Below the pieces are notes generated by a model. That model made no database searches, was not told the origin of the DNA, and saw only the letters and a program-made list of their open reading frames with translations. Both the position numbers and the translations under genes were made by a program. A stretch of DNA of 64,000 nt from assembly GCA_902490585.1 (NCBI GenBank), contig CABUEI010000007.1:1-64000 (forward strand). The letters run 5' to 3'. Positions 1-9,223 of this stretch are shown here, one piece after another. This DNA comes from an uncultured Oscillospiraceae bacterium. Its GTDB lineage: Bacteria > Bacillota > Clostridia > Oscillospirales > Ruminococcaceae. Positions within the stretch are counted from its first letter, which is position 1; each line of letters opens with the position of its first letter.

Positions 1-49
1 GACCTTCGGTACCCTCTGTTTTCGTGCCCTCTCGTTTGAGTGCTTGTCT

Positions 50-78
50 ATTATAGCACGCTTTTCGAGCTTTGTCAA
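50..78 (-). promoter_or_regulatory. Consensus sigma-A promoter firing out of the window
   Basis: On the minus strand a perfect TTGACA (73-78) is followed by a 17-bp spacer and a perfect TATAAT (50-55). It points left, so it should drive a gene that begins beyond the left edge. No coding region is visible between it and position 1. Confidence 0.75.
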
Positions 79-254
79 CATATTTTTAACTTTAATTTTG
101 CACAAATGGTTTTAAACCATTATATTCATCTGTTGTGCAAAATGTGAACAACCACAATATACAGTTTTCCATACTCAATATCTAGTTATCAACAGCCTAC
201 AATCGCATTGTTGAAAACTTTGCTTTCAATTTTCGTTCCTGCTGTATATTCTAA

Positions 255-289
255 AAACAGTGCCGCCGATATCACCGGCGGCACTGTTT
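255..289 (-). terminator. Rho-independent terminator of nrdR
   Basis: A 14-bp perfect stem (255-268 with 276-289, GC-rich core CAGTGCCGCCG) with a 7-nt loop, followed on the minus strand by a run of T. It lies just after the nrdR stop codon. Confidence 0.85.
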
Positions 290-295
290 CGTGAA

Positions 296-745
296 TTATT
301 TTTCGTCATTCAGTTCCGAAATAATTCTTACAAAACTGTCGATATCGTTAAAGTCACGGTATACAGAAGCAAATCTGATATACGCTACCTTATCTATATC
401 CTTCAGTCTGCGTAATACCAGTTCGCCTATTTCATCCGAAGACACTTCACGTCTGAACTGGTTCTTCAGTTCCTGTACTATATCCTCGACCATTTTTTCA
501 AGATCCTCGATCTGTACAGGACGCTTTACAGTTGCTCTTGCAAGCCTGTTTATCAGCTTGTCACGGTCGAACGGCTCAATGGTGTTGTCTTTCTTGACAA
601 CCATCAGCGGTATCGTTTCAACCATCTCGTATGTGGTAAAACGGCACTTGCACGACAGACATTCACGTCTCCTGCGAATTTTATTCTCCGCAGGTCTGCT
701 GTCAATTACCTTGCTTTCCTCATATCCGCACTCGGGGCATTTCAT
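296..745 (-). CDS. nrdR: Transcriptional repressor NrdR
   Basis: NrdR is an ATP/dATP-sensing repressor of ribonucleotide reductase genes. The 149-aa length is typical. The N-terminal zinc ribbon has its cysteine pairs at residues 3/6 and 29/32, with the basic KIRRRREC stretch before the second pair. The rest (about 47-137) is the ATP-cone domain. An AGGA Shine-Dalgarno precedes the ATG. The gene has its own promoter and terminator, so it looks monocistronic. The sugar isomerase-like gene upstream is unrelated. No NrdR box or nrd gene is in the window, so its targets lie elsewhere. Confidence 0.95.
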   Translation of the reverse strand: MKCPECGYEESKVIDSRPAENKIRRRRECLSCKCRFTTYEMVETIPLMVVKKDNTIEPFDRDKLINRLARATVKRPVQIEDLEKMVEDIVQELKNQFRREVSSDEIGELVLRRLKDIDKVAYIRFASVYRDFNDIDSFVRIISELNDEK

Positions 746-808
746 GGTATTTTCCTCGCTTTCGCTCTTTTCCTTGAGTTCCCTTTTCCCATTTTGTTTT
801 ATTTATGT

Positions 809-837
809 ATTTTAACACATTTTCTGTATATTTTCAA
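809..837 (-). promoter_or_regulatory. Promoter of nrdR
   Basis: Minus strand TTGAAA (832-837), 17-bp spacer, TAAAAT (809-814), about 65 bp upstream of the nrdR start. It places nrdR in a separate transcript from the isomerase gene that ends at 850. Confidence 0.6.
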
Positions 838-849
838 GCTTTTTTGTAA

Positions 850-1653
850 TTATAGTCCTGTCTTATACTTATCGTATATCTTCTTCACATTGTTTGCGCA
901 TACCGCCAGCTCGTCATAGCTGTTGTAATTCTCACGGTACAGCTCAACAATCATTGCGTTATCGTACTTTATTTTCTCAAGCTCTTTGAATAAATGGTTG
1001 AAATCAAAACTGCCCTTTCCTATCGGCAGACAATCACAGCCTCCGTCTCCGTCACTTACATGAAGATGTACCACCTTGTCACCGATTATGTCCAGTAGCC
1101 TGAACGGATCAACATTACTGCGTCTTGCCTGCTTCAGATCCACAACAAACCTTACTTCGTCGCCGAGCTGTGTAAGCATATCCTCGATAAATTTTACACT
1201 ACTGCTCTTACAATAGCAGATATTCTCCTGCGCAACAGTAACCCCGTATTCCTTAGCAATGCGATACAGGCGCAGATACCGCTCCATATATCTCTCGTCA
1301 GGTACTTTCGAGCTGAGCATTGCTCCGTGCAGAACAAACACTTTCGCCCCGAGCTCCGCCATTACTTCAAAATATCTCTTGTATATGTCTATAAGGTACT
1401 CTGTCCTTCTGGGGTAGTCGCCAAACAGGAACAATGTTTCCATAGGCGAAGAAAACGGATGCATCGACTTTACGTTTATGCCATATTCGCCTATAATTCT
1501 TCTTATCTCAACAAGCACCTGTCCTTCAAGCTCGTCAACAGAATTTACGAATATTTCGACATTCTTTACCCCACGCTCTGCCAGCTCATAAAGAGCTTTC
1601 TCCGTTTCAAGAGGATACAAACAAGCTGTAGATACGCCAATATCCATTTTCAT
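850..1653 (-). CDS. Sugar phosphate isomerase/epimerase family protein (TIM barrel)
   Basis: A 267-aa protein of the xylose-isomerase-like TIM-barrel family (AP endonuclease 2 fold). Visible signs are the N-terminal strand MDIGVSTACLYP, the metal-ligand region VFVLHGA, the VAQEN segment, the FVVDLKQA segment, VVHLHVSDGDG and the C-terminal MIVELYR. Such enzymes bind a divalent metal and isomerise or epimerise small sugars. The substrate cannot be told from sequence. The Shine-Dalgarno AAAGGAAG is only 2 nt from the first ATG but 8 nt from a second at 1647, which is the likelier start. It follows the YfhO-type gene by 17 bp and is probably cotranscribed with it. Confidence 0.8.
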   Translation of the reverse strand: MKMDIGVSTACLYPLETEKALYELAERGVKNVEIFVNSVDELEGQVLVEIRRIIGEYGINVKSMHPFSSPMETLFLFGDYPRRTEYLIDIYKRYFEVMAELGAKVFVLHGAMLSSKVPDERYMERYLRLYRIAKEYGVTVAQENICYCKSSSVKFIEDMLTQLGDEVRFVVDLKQARRSNVDPFRLLDIIGDKVVHLHVSDGDGGCDCLPIGKGSFDFNHLFKELEKIKYDNAMIVELYRENYNSYDELAVCANNVKKIYDKYKTGL

Positions 1654-1670
1654 TACTTCCTTTCAAAAAA

Positions 1671-4406
1671 TCAGTTTACCAGCGAATAAACGTTTCCGAT
1701 AACCGAAATGATAAGCGGCAGTACATAAATCACCGCAAGAACTCCTACAAGAAGCACATACACGCCCACTCTGCACACCTTGTCGAATTTTTCAGCAAAC
1801 GGCAGAATTTTTTTGCGGAATATTATATACAGCGCCAGCGCAACCAGTCCGCCAACGCTTAGTATAACGCCCTGTTTCAGTCCTTTCGGACAGAAGCTTA
1901 CAGCAATATCATTGTTGCCTTCTTCAAGCTTTATCGCCATAAATCCCGTCATCGAGCGATATATTTCAGCCGTTTTCCCGTTTACCGTCGCAGAAAATCC
2001 GCTGTCATACGGAACAGATAAGAACAGCCACTGACCGTCCTTCGCATTATCAACAGTACCGGTTATATTTCCGCCGTCTACGTTAAGATCAGCGGTTTTA
2101 GTATTATTTATAGCCTTTTCCAGCTTATCAAGCGACAGTCCGTAAATGCCGAAGCTCGAGCAATATGTGCTTTCATTCACATCAACATCTATACTTACCT
2201 TTTCATTTTCAAAAGTTCCGAGGTATAAAAGTCCGTTGCTGTCTTGGTTAGGGAACGACAGATCCTGCTTGATTCCGTTTACATATATGGCAAACGAGCC
2301 GTTTATATGCTCCGTGATATTTCGTGACACAAGATCGAAGCAATCAAAATACAGCGCCTGCTTTTCACCGATATCAAGTTTATAGCTAAGTGTCGCTATT
2401 CTTGTCTTGCTCTGCGGAGTAAAATAGTATATACCGTCACTGTGAGCATATCTTACATTCTTTTCTCCCGTATGCTCATATCTTGTAAACAGCAGTTCGT
2501 TATTTGTATTCAGAAGATTTTTCGCAAAATACTCCTGTATAACTATACGTTCCGCCTGCGGAAGCTCCTCGCATTGTGACAAATCACTGTCGGTCACTAT
2601 TCCGAGCGGAAGATAATAATTGCTCTCATAGATCGAATAATTCTTGTCACGGTAAATCACAGGCTCTCTTGCACTGAACTTTTCCACATAATATTTTATA
2701 TTCATCACAGCGTCGGTCAGCATTGTGCCGCCGTTTCCCGTGACTTCCATCCAGTATGACGAATATCCCAATCTCTTCATAGCATACATATAATGCTCAG
2801 AAGTAAGCGATGTATAGTGTGCTATTGTCGGATATCCCAGTCCGCCTATAAGGTTAGCGTCAAAATATTTCTTCGGCCATTGTGCCAGTTTGACCCTGTA
2901 GAAATCATCGTCTTCAGGTATTTTGCCCTCAAGCTCTATTGCATTGTTATACTTGACGGGAGTGTAAGCCGCCGCACCTATATATACATTTGCGTTGAAT
3001 ACACTTTCGGCAACCACAATTACGGCAAGTACCGAGCATACGGCTTTGAATGTAAGCTTTTTAAACACGCCGAACGCCATTGCCACAACATAAAGCGCCG
3101 TGAACACACAGAATACTATCAACAGCAGGAAGAACGATTCGGAACTTCCCCACAGCGTAGAAACATAAGAATCAAGTCCGTTTTTAAACTGACAGTAATA
3201 CCATATCGAACCGCCGAAAGCCACAGCAACAGCCGCAGATATACCGATAAGATATCCCTTTTTGCTCTTTTCGGCATAATCCTCAGCCTTTGTATGCGAC
3301 AGCTTTACCGCCGCATAAGTCAGCATCATGAGCGTAGTCATATAGCCGTATCTCATAGGGAACGCCATATAGTCACCCGTATGCCACATCTTGTTTATCG
3401 GCTCAAAGATTACGGGTAACAACGTAAGAAATGCCATCACCGCATAAAATCTGCTGTTCTTGCTCTTTCTGCGAAGAAAATACACAATAAAAGTCGCAAC
3501 AGAAAATCCCGTACAGAATACGAGCGGCAGATTTGTATATATTCCTGCAAATACCGCAGAATCAAACAGACCCTTGAGTATGTTCGCTCCCCTTGCGGAT
3601 GAAAGATACTGTACAAAGCTCGGAAGCCATACAACGGCGGAAATCAGCGCCGCTATACCGCAGCCTATAATAAACCTCGGCGCAATGCCCTTTGTACTGC
3701 CCTTTTTCCTGTTGAAAAAAATATAAACGCCGAAAAACAGTATTGTGAACAGCACCACCATGTAACTGAGGTAATAGTTCAGCACCAGCATTCCGACAAG
3801 GCAGAATATAAGCCCTCCGATACGCTTGTGCTTTATCAGCGAATTGAACGCTATAAGCAGAAGAGGGAAGAAATACATTACATCAAGCCACACCGTGTTC
3901 TGATAGAACAGCATCGCATAGCCGCTGAACGCATACATAACGCTGAACAGTGCGGAATATGTGACATCAAGCTTTTTATGACAGATGCGGAAATAAGCGT
4001 TCGCCGTTATTGCGCACACTGCCATTTTCATAAGCGTCATAATGTTCATGAAAACCATCATATCCGCCTTGTCAACGAACACTACCAGCAGTGAAAACGG
4101 GCTTGATATAAAGAACAGGAATACACCGAGGAAGTTCATTCCTCCTGCATTCTGCCAGTTAAAGAAGAAATCCCCCTTGCCCTCAAGTATATCCTTGAAA
4201 TCAAGCAGAAGAGGCAGAACCTGCTGGTGCATATCACACCACGCCAAAGTCTTGTCACCGAAAGGGTACAGACCGCTCCCCATAAATACCGCCAGACCTA
4301 TAACAATTACGGCTATCGGCGGAATTATCAGCGTCAGGAGCAGTTTCGGGCTGTGTATCAGATTGTTGAAATGTGTTGAAATCTTTTTGGTAATATCTCT
4401 TTTCAA
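1671..4406 (-). CDS. YfhO family multi-pass membrane protein
   Basis: A polytopic membrane protein of about 911 aa, of the YfhO family. About a dozen hydrophobic segments fill the first half, then a large extracytoplasmic region, then two or three C-terminal helices. The fold resembles GT-C glycosyltransferases, and B. subtilis YfhO is linked to glycosylation of lipoteichoic acid, so a surface-polymer glycosylation role is plausible but unproven. Start choice: an ATG at 4451 has no Shine-Dalgarno. A TTG at 4406 lies 6 nt after a perfect GGAGG (4413-4417) and gives the N-terminus (M)KRDITKKIS, so I prefer it. The sugar isomerase-like gene follows in the same operon. Confidence 0.8.
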   Translation of the reverse strand: MKRDITKKISTHFNNLIHSPKLLLTLIIPPIAVIVIGLAVFMGSGLYPFGDKTLAWCDMHQQVLPLLLDFKDILEGKGDFFFNWQNAGGMNFLGVFLFFISSPFSLLVVFVDKADMMVFMNIMTLMKMAVCAITANAYFRICHKKLDVTYSALFSVMYAFSGYAMLFYQNTVWLDVMYFFPLLLIAFNSLIKHKRIGGLIFCLVGMLVLNYYLSYMVVLFTILFFGVYIFFNRKKGSTKGIAPRFIIGCGIAALISAVVWLPSFVQYLSSARGANILKGLFDSAVFAGIYTNLPLVFCTGFSVATFIVYFLRRKSKNSRFYAVMAFLTLLPVIFEPINKMWHTGDYMAFPMRYGYMTTLMMLTYAAVKLSHTKAEDYAEKSKKGYLIGISAAVAVAFGGSIWYYCQFKNGLDSYVSTLWGSSESFFLLLIVFCVFTALYVVAMAFGVFKKLTFKAVCSVLAVIVVAESVFNANVYIGAAAYTPVKYNNAIELEGKIPEDDDFYRVKLAQWPKKYFDANLIGGLGYPTIAHYTSLTSEHYMYAMKRLGYSSYWMEVTGNGGTMLTDAVMNIKYYVEKFSAREPVIYRDKNYSIYESNYYLPLGIVTDSDLSQCEELPQAERIVIQEYFAKNLLNTNNELLFTRYEHTGEKNVRYAHSDGIYYFTPQSKTRIATLSYKLDIGEKQALYFDCFDLVSRNITEHINGSFAIYVNGIKQDLSFPNQDSNGLLYLGTFENEKVSIDVDVNESTYCSSFGIYGLSLDKLEKAINNTKTADLNVDGGNITGTVDNAKDGQWLFLSVPYDSGFSATVNGKTAEIYRSMTGFMAIKLEEGNNDIAVSFCPKGLKQGVILSVGGLVALALYIIFRKKILPFAEKFDKVCRVGVYVLLVGVLAVIYVLPLIISVIGNVYSLVN

Positions 4407-4475
4407 AACGTTCCTCCGGGAATATATCTTTTTTCTCTTCCTGCATTTCATTTTCGGAATATCCGGTTTAAATTC

Positions 4476-4511
4476 AAAAGCCGCAAAGACTTTGTGTGCT
4501 ATGCGGCTTTT
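4476..4511 (-). terminator. Terminator after secF
   Basis: A 10-bp stem AAAAGCCGCA (4476-4485) / TGCGGCTTTT (4502-4511) with a 16-nt loop between secF and the YfhO-type gene. The T run on the minus side is short (4 nt), so some read-through into the next gene is possible. Confidence 0.55.
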
Positions 4512-4543
4512 TTATTATTGATTGAATTATAAGCCGCAGGCGA

Positions 4544-5557
4544 TTAAACCATAAGCTTCTTTGTGTCTACCACTGCCTTTGAAGCAAGATTTTTTGTATC
4601 TTTCTTGCTCTCGCTCTTGCCGGCGTCTGTGTAGTTCTTGCCGTGCTTTTCCTGCCAGAGAACCCACAGGGGACCTGAGATGCACAGTGAAGAATAAGTA
4701 CCGCAGATAAGACCTGCCATCATAGGAATAGCAAATGTCATTATTGAGGTTACGCCGCAGATTGCGCATACAACGCAGATAGCGAGAACCGCAAAAGCAG
4801 TTGTGACCGTTGTGTTTACAGAACGTGTTATTGACTGAGTGATACTCATGTTGACAAGTTCTTTAAGTGAAAGCGAATTGCCGTAAAGGTTACGGTTCTC
4901 TCTGATACGGTCGTATACAACGATAGTGTTGTTGATTGAGTTACCGAGTACCGTAAGAACAACCGCCATAAAGTTTGCGTCTATCGGGAAACGGCAGAAC
5001 ACGAATACCGCATAAACCATGAAGCAGTCGTGAACAAGGGCAACCAGTGCGAACACACCTGCCGAAAGGCCGCCGATTTTCTTGAATCTGAACGCAATAT
5101 AGATAACAAGCAGTACAAACGAGAATAATACCGCAACAAGGCACTTAAGGAAGAACTCTGTACCTGATGTGGGGTTAACGTCCTGGCTGTTTACAAGCGT
5201 AAGATCGTTATCCTTGAAAGATTCCTGGAGCTTATCAGATAAAGCTGTCTGCTTGTCGGCTGTAAGACCCTCAGATGATGAGAACGAAATCTCAACGGTT
5301 TCAAGCGAGCTGTTCATTGAAGAACCCGTAGTGACCGTAACGGCACCGTAGTTCTCGCCCTCAACTACCTTCTTTACAGCGTTGGTATCAATTTCTCCGG
5401 TATAGCTGTATGTCAGCATTGTACCGCCCTTGAACTCAATAGCCATCTGCACGCCGAAAATGCAGTTGAAAATAATCGTGATTACAACAATTACAATCGG
5501 TATAGCAAAGAGAATTTTTCTCTTACCGATAAAGTCTAAAACCTTTTTATTATTCAT
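4544..5557 (-). CDS. secF: Protein translocase subunit SecF
   Basis: SecF works with SecD as an RND-type accessory of SecYEG that uses the proton-motive force to help pull exported proteins across the membrane. The 337-aa protein has an N-terminal membrane segment, the IEFKGGTMLTYSY region, a periplasmic-type loop, and the C-terminal five-helix block with NSINNTIVVYDRIREN, a SecF hallmark. The start codon overlaps the secD stop by 4 nt, so the two are translationally coupled. Many lipoproteins and secreted enzymes nearby depend on this machinery. Confidence 0.95.
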   Translation of the reverse strand: MNNKKVLDFIGKRKILFAIPIVIVVITIIFNCIFGVQMAIEFKGGTMLTYSYTGEIDTNAVKKVVEGENYGAVTVTTGSSMNSSLETVEISFSSSEGLTADKQTALSDKLQESFKDNDLTLVNSQDVNPTSGTEFFLKCLVAVLFSFVLLVIYIAFRFKKIGGLSAGVFALVALVHDCFMVYAVFVFCRFPIDANFMAVVLTVLGNSINNTIVVYDRIRENRNLYGNSLSLKELVNMSITQSITRSVNTTVTTAFAVLAICVVCAICGVTSIMTFAIPMMAGLICGTYSSLCISGPLWVLWQEKHGKNYTDAGKSESKKDTKNLASKAVVDTKKLMV

Positions 5558-7020
5558 TTTGAAGCACCGCCTTCCGTAGCTGCTGCCTTTTCAGAGGCAC
5601 GCTTCTTGGCAGATTTTCCGCCGTAAAGGGCAGGATTTCTGAATATCTTGAATCTGGAAAGCGACATTGTCATAAGTCTTGTCGCAAGGATACCGAACAG
5701 GAAGTTCAGTATAACGCCGACCATCAGAGTATAACCGAATGAGTAGATAGTACCCTCTGTAGAAGCACCGAACATGAAGAATACAGGCTTCAGTATGGTA
5801 GATGCAAGGCTGTCGGGAGTACCGAACGCACCCATAAGTATTATAGCAACGATGATCATTGTAATGTTACCGTCAAATACCGCACTGAACGCTCTCTTGT
5901 AACCTGTAGCGATTGCCGTGTCTATTGTCTTGCCGCTGTTGATTTCTTCCTTGATACGCTCGCCTGTGATAACGTTTGCGTCAACGCCCATACCGACTGC
6001 AAGAATAATACCAGCGATACCGGGTATTGTCAGCGTGAAGCTGTTTGAGAACGGGAAGAATCCTGTTATAGCACAGAATGTACCTGCAACCTGTCCGATA
6101 AGACCGATAACGGCAACAACACCGGGCAGTCTGTACAGTGAGATCATGAATATCATGATAAGACCCAATGCGATAACGCCGGCGATTGCCATAGCGTCAC
6201 GGGCACCTGTACCGAGTGTGGGCGAAATTGTGCTGAAGCTTGATGTTTCAAGCTTGAAAGGAAGCGCACCGCCGTTTATCTGGTCGGCAAGCTCCTTAGC
6301 CTCATCAGCTGTGAAGTTACCGCTGATTGTAGCCTCGCCGCCGCTGATTTCCTCATTTACGGTAGCTGTTGAAATGCACTTGTCGTCCATGTAAGTTGAA
6401 ATGTATCCCTTGGGAGAAGTTGAAGAAAGCTTCTTTGTAGCCTCTGCGAACTTTTCCTTGCCGCTGTCTTTCAGCTTTAAGGATACCATGTACTCATATT
6501 CCTTGCTTGTTCCGCTCTTGAGCTGATATACGGCAGAAGCCTTCTCAACATCAGAACCGGAAATTATAAGCGGAAGATCCTCGTATGTCTGACCGTCGGA
6601 AAGCGATCTTTCAGAACCCTCTCTGAAAGTAAGCAGTGCCGTAGCACCTAGTTCCTTTACCGCTGCCTCGGGGTCAAAGCTGTCGTCCTCGGCTTGCCAC
6701 GGGAAACGAACGATTATCTTATCATTATTATAGTCAACATAAACCTCATAGTCGGTTATGTTGTTTGCAACAAGTCTTGTTTCAACGATTGACTTTGCCG
6801 CATCGACTTCTTCATCAGTCGCATCGTAATCTGCCGGTGATGTAAATGTTACGTCAACACCGCCTCTGATATCAATACCCCAACGAATATCACTGACACC
6901 TCTTATAACAGTTGTCGTGAAGTCGCCGTACTGGGTATGAACACCGAAAAATACTATGCCTGTAAATGCCAGTATAACTGCCAGCACTATAAAGAATACA
7001 GGCTTTGCCACTCTTTTCAA
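5554..7020 (-). CDS. secD: Protein translocase subunit SecD
   Basis: SecD is the larger partner of SecF. After an N-terminal membrane helix comes WGIDIRGGVDV, matching the SecD (L)GLDLxGG motif, then a large extracytoplasmic domain, then the helix block with GMGVDANVITGERIKEE, a family hallmark. Start choice: a GTG at 7050 has AGGA only 2 nt upstream. A TTG at 7020 sits 8 nt after GGAG and gives (M)KRVAKPVFFIV, the usual short SecD N-terminus, so TTG is preferred (488 aa). A strong promoter lies just upstream. Confidence 0.92.
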   Translation of the reverse strand: MKRVAKPVFFIVLAVILAFTGIVFFGVHTQYGDFTTTVIRGVSDIRWGIDIRGGVDVTFTSPADYDATDEEVDAAKSIVETRLVANNITDYEVYVDYNNDKIIVRFPWQAEDDSFDPEAAVKELGATALLTFREGSERSLSDGQTYEDLPLIISGSDVEKASAVYQLKSGTSKEYEYMVSLKLKDSGKEKFAEATKKLSSTSPKGYISTYMDDKCISTATVNEEISGGEATISGNFTADEAKELADQINGGALPFKLETSSFSTISPTLGTGARDAMAIAGVIALGLIMIFMISLYRLPGVVAVIGLIGQVAGTFCAITGFFPFSNSFTLTIPGIAGIILAVGMGVDANVITGERIKEEINSGKTIDTAIATGYKRAFSAVFDGNITMIIVAIILMGAFGTPDSLASTILKPVFFMFGASTEGTIYSFGYTLMVGVILNFLFGILATRLMTMSLSRFKIFRNPALYGGKSAKKRASEKAAATEGGASK

Positions 7021-7076
7021 ATGTTTCACTCCGTTTCTGTGCCTGGGCACAATCCTGTTAATTTATACATTATAGT

Positions 7077-7105
7077 ATTATACTATAATGATTTCCATTA
7101 GTCAA
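7077..7105 (-). promoter_or_regulatory. Promoter of secDF
   Basis: Minus strand TTGACT (7100-7105), 17-bp spacer, perfect TATAAT (7077-7082), about 57 bp upstream of the preferred secD start. Confidence 0.75.
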
Positions 7106-7134
7106 GAAATTTTGTAAATTTCACAATCTGTTCA

Positions 7135-8574
7135 TTATACAGAAAGCTCAGCCTTTTCTCCGAGTACATCCTTGTTCTTTTCGAGAACAGGCTTGATACA
7201 TTTATTAAGGAATGCTGTTACCTGGCTTGCACTTCTGCCCGTATAGTTTTCGGGGATAAGCTTTGCCTCGATCTCTTCCTTGGTTGTCATGAAGTCGGGG
7301 TCTGCGGCAATTCTGTCAACGAGGTCGTTTTCTCCGCCCTCTTCCTTGATTACCTTACCTGCGGCAATGCTGTGAAGTCTTATCTTCTCGTGAAGTTCCT
7401 GTCTGTTGCCGCCCTTCATAACAGCGTCCATCATGATGTTCTCCGTAGCCATGAAAGGAAGCTCCTTCATAACTCTTGCACGGATAACCTTGGGATATAC
7501 GACAATTCCGTTTGTGATATTGAGCATGATATTCAGTATAGCGTCTGTTGCGAGGAATGCCTCAGCTACAGATATACGCTTGTTTGCACTGTCGTCAAGC
7601 GTTCTCTCAAACCACTGTGTACCTGCCGTAAACGCAGGGTTCAGAGTGTCTATCATGACATATCTTGAAAGCGATGTGATTCTCTCCGCTCTCATCGGGT
7701 TTCTCTTATAAGGCATAGCCGATGAACCGATCTGGTTCTTCTCGAAAGGCTCTTCCATCTCCTTGAAGTTAGCAAGGATACGCAGATCGTTCGAGAACTT
7801 TGAACAGCTCTGTGCAATACCGCCGAGCACGTTTACGATTCTGCTGTCAACCTTTCTTGAATATGTCTGACCGCTTACGGGAACGCACTCCTTGAATCCC
7901 ATTTCCTCAGCTATCATCTGCTCCAGCTTTTCTATCTTCTCTTCGTCGCCGTGGAAAAGCTCCATGAAGCTTGCCTGCGTACCCGTAGTACCCTTCTGAC
8001 CGAGGAGTTTGAGATTGCCCATCTGATATTCAAGATCCTCAAGATCCATGAGAAGTTCGTTCATCCACAGTGTGGCACGCTTGCCGACTGTAGTCAGCTG
8101 TGCAGGCTGTAAGTGTGTATATGCAAGACAAGGCATATCCTTGTACTTATCGGCGAAAGACGCAAAGTTTGCAAGAACATTGACAAGCTTTCTGTGTACT
8201 ATCTTCATAGCGTCACGCATTACGATAACATCTGTGTTATCGCCTACATAACAGCTTGTAGCGCCCAGGTGTATAATACCCTCTGCCTTGGGACAGCACT
8301 TTCCGTATGTGTGAACGTGTGCCATAACGTCGTGACGGAGCTTTTTCTCCTCTTCAGCGGCATAAGCAAAGTCGATATCCTCAATATGAGCCTCAAGCTC
8401 GTCCACCTTTTCCTGTGTTACCTGCTCAAGTCCGAGCTTCATCTCAGCTCTTGCAAGAGCGACCCACAGTCTGCGGAATGTTGAAAACTTCTTCTGTGCC
8501 GAGAATGTAAACTGCATTTCCTCGCTTGCATATCTCGTGCAGAAAGGGCTTTCGTAAGTTTCGTAGTTTGTCAT
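7135..8574 (-). CDS. purB: Adenylosuccinate lyase
   Basis: PurB catalyses two fumarate-releasing steps of purine synthesis: SAICAR to AICAR, and adenylosuccinate to AMP. The 479-aa protein carries the fumarase/aspartase signature SSAMPYKRNPMRAE with the flexible serine loop, the substrate-binding HLGATS motif, and TGTQASF. Length and order match the long PurB type common in clostridia. The gene stands alone, with an AAAGGA Shine-Dalgarno and its own promoter. No other purine genes are close and no purine riboswitch is visible in the short leader. Confidence 0.96.
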   Translation of the reverse strand: MTNYETYESPFCTRYASEEMQFTFSAQKKFSTFRRLWVALARAEMKLGLEQVTQEKVDELEAHIEDIDFAYAAEEEKKLRHDVMAHVHTYGKCCPKAEGIIHLGATSCYVGDNTDVIVMRDAMKIVHRKLVNVLANFASFADKYKDMPCLAYTHLQPAQLTTVGKRATLWMNELLMDLEDLEYQMGNLKLLGQKGTTGTQASFMELFHGDEEKIEKLEQMIAEEMGFKECVPVSGQTYSRKVDSRIVNVLGGIAQSCSKFSNDLRILANFKEMEEPFEKNQIGSSAMPYKRNPMRAERITSLSRYVMIDTLNPAFTAGTQWFERTLDDSANKRISVAEAFLATDAILNIMLNITNGIVVYPKVIRARVMKELPFMATENIMMDAVMKGGNRQELHEKIRLHSIAAGKVIKEEGGENDLVDRIAADPDFMTTKEEIEAKLIPENYTGRSASQVTAFLNKCIKPVLEKNKDVLGEKAELSV

Positions 8575-8657
8575 TATAAGTAACCGTCCTTTTCATCGGA
8601 TTTTTAACGTTCTCTGTACCGTCACGCAAAGTTACTGCGCATACCGACACATTATAT

Positions 8658-8686
8658 ATTGTACCACAGTTTGCCCTCAATCGCAA
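8658..8686 (-). promoter_or_regulatory. Promoter of purB
   Basis: Minus strand TTGCGA (8681-8686), 17-bp spacer, TACAAT (8658-8663), about 85 bp upstream of the purB start. Confidence 0.6.
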
Positions 8687-8760
8687 TAGCAAACATCACT
8701 TTTTCTCAAAACTCCCGTTTAATACACAGATTCCCCCGATTTTATAAATATAAACCGTCC

Positions 8761-8893
8761 GGTCACATCGACCATACCCGCTCACCTCACACACTCCCTA
8801 CGGTCACATCGACCACGCCATTCCACCTCACACACCCCTACGGTCACATCGACCACACCGCTCACCCCACGCAACCTACAGCCACATTGACCA
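8761..8893. repeat. Degenerate 40-bp tandem repeat with GGTCACATCGACCA core
   Basis: Three exact copies of GGTCACATCGACCA start at 8761, 8802 and 8842, and a decayed fourth copy lies near 8880-8893, giving a period of about 40 bp. Between cores lies a C-rich spacer of the type CTCACCTCACACACTCCCT. The core has GGTC/GACC ends that could pair. The block lies between the purB promoter and the tRNA-Pro promoter and is strongly strand-biased (almost no G on the plus strand outside the cores). Open frames through it are products of the repeat. Confidence 0.7.
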
Positions 8894-8978
8894 CACCCAC
8901 AAAACCGCATAACAAAGCAAAATCCGATAATCCACCAAATATTTTTTGCTTTTTCTCGCAATTTTTTTAAAAAAGCCC

Positions 8979-9007
8979 TTGACAAACCGCCCGAAACCGT
9001 GTATAAT
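8979..9007 (+). promoter_or_regulatory. Promoter of tRNA-Pro
   Basis: Perfect TTGACA (8979-8984), 17-bp spacer, perfect TATAAT (9002-9007), 13 bp before the tRNA 5' end. Confidence 0.85.
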
Positions 9008-9019
9008 ATTTACTGTTAT

Positions 9020-9096
9020 CTGGGTGTGGCGCAGATTGGTAGCGCGCTACCTTGGGGTGGTAGAGGCCGCAGGTTCAAATCCTGTCACTCAGACCA
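9020..9096 (+). tRNA. tRNA-Pro (anticodon GGG)
   Basis: A 77-nt cloverleaf: acceptor CTGGGTG pairs with CACTCAG (one G-T), D arm with GCGC stems, anticodon stem CTACC/GGTAG around loop TTGGGGT giving anticodon GGG, T arm with TTCAAAT, discriminator A and encoded CCA. It reads CCC and CCU codons. It has its own consensus promoter and a terminator 4 nt downstream. Confidence 0.93.
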
Positions 9097-9099
9097 GTT

Positions 9100-9134
9100 A
9101 AAAACCGCTTGATTATCACAATCAAGCGGTTTTT
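9100..9134 (+). terminator. Terminator of tRNA-Pro
   Basis: Perfect 15-bp stem AAAAACCGCTTGATT / AATCAAGCGGTTTTT with a 5-nt loop, ending in a T run on the plus strand. Confidence 0.88.
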
Positions 9135-9160
9135 CTGTTATATCCCGCAAAAACACACAA

Positions 9161-9193
9161 AAAGGCTTACCCTGCCCGACAGGATAAGCCTTT
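9161..9193 (-). terminator. Terminator of the IseA-like lipoprotein operon
   Basis: A 14-bp stem with one mismatch (AAAGGCTTACCCTG / CAGGATAAGCCTTT) followed on the minus strand by TTTTT. It lies 30 bp after the stop of the gene at 9224. Confidence 0.75.
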
Positions 9194-9223
9194 ATTTATG
9201 CTATAAAATCAACTGCACCCTAC

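Noticed and set aside
2793..3419. Plus-strand frame of 208 codons within the YfhO-type gene
   Set aside because: It is an antisense shadow of a long membrane-protein gene with strong support.
8761..8893. CRISPR-like array
   Set aside because: The repeat core is regular, but the spacers are near-identical to each other, there are only four units, and no cas gene is in the window.
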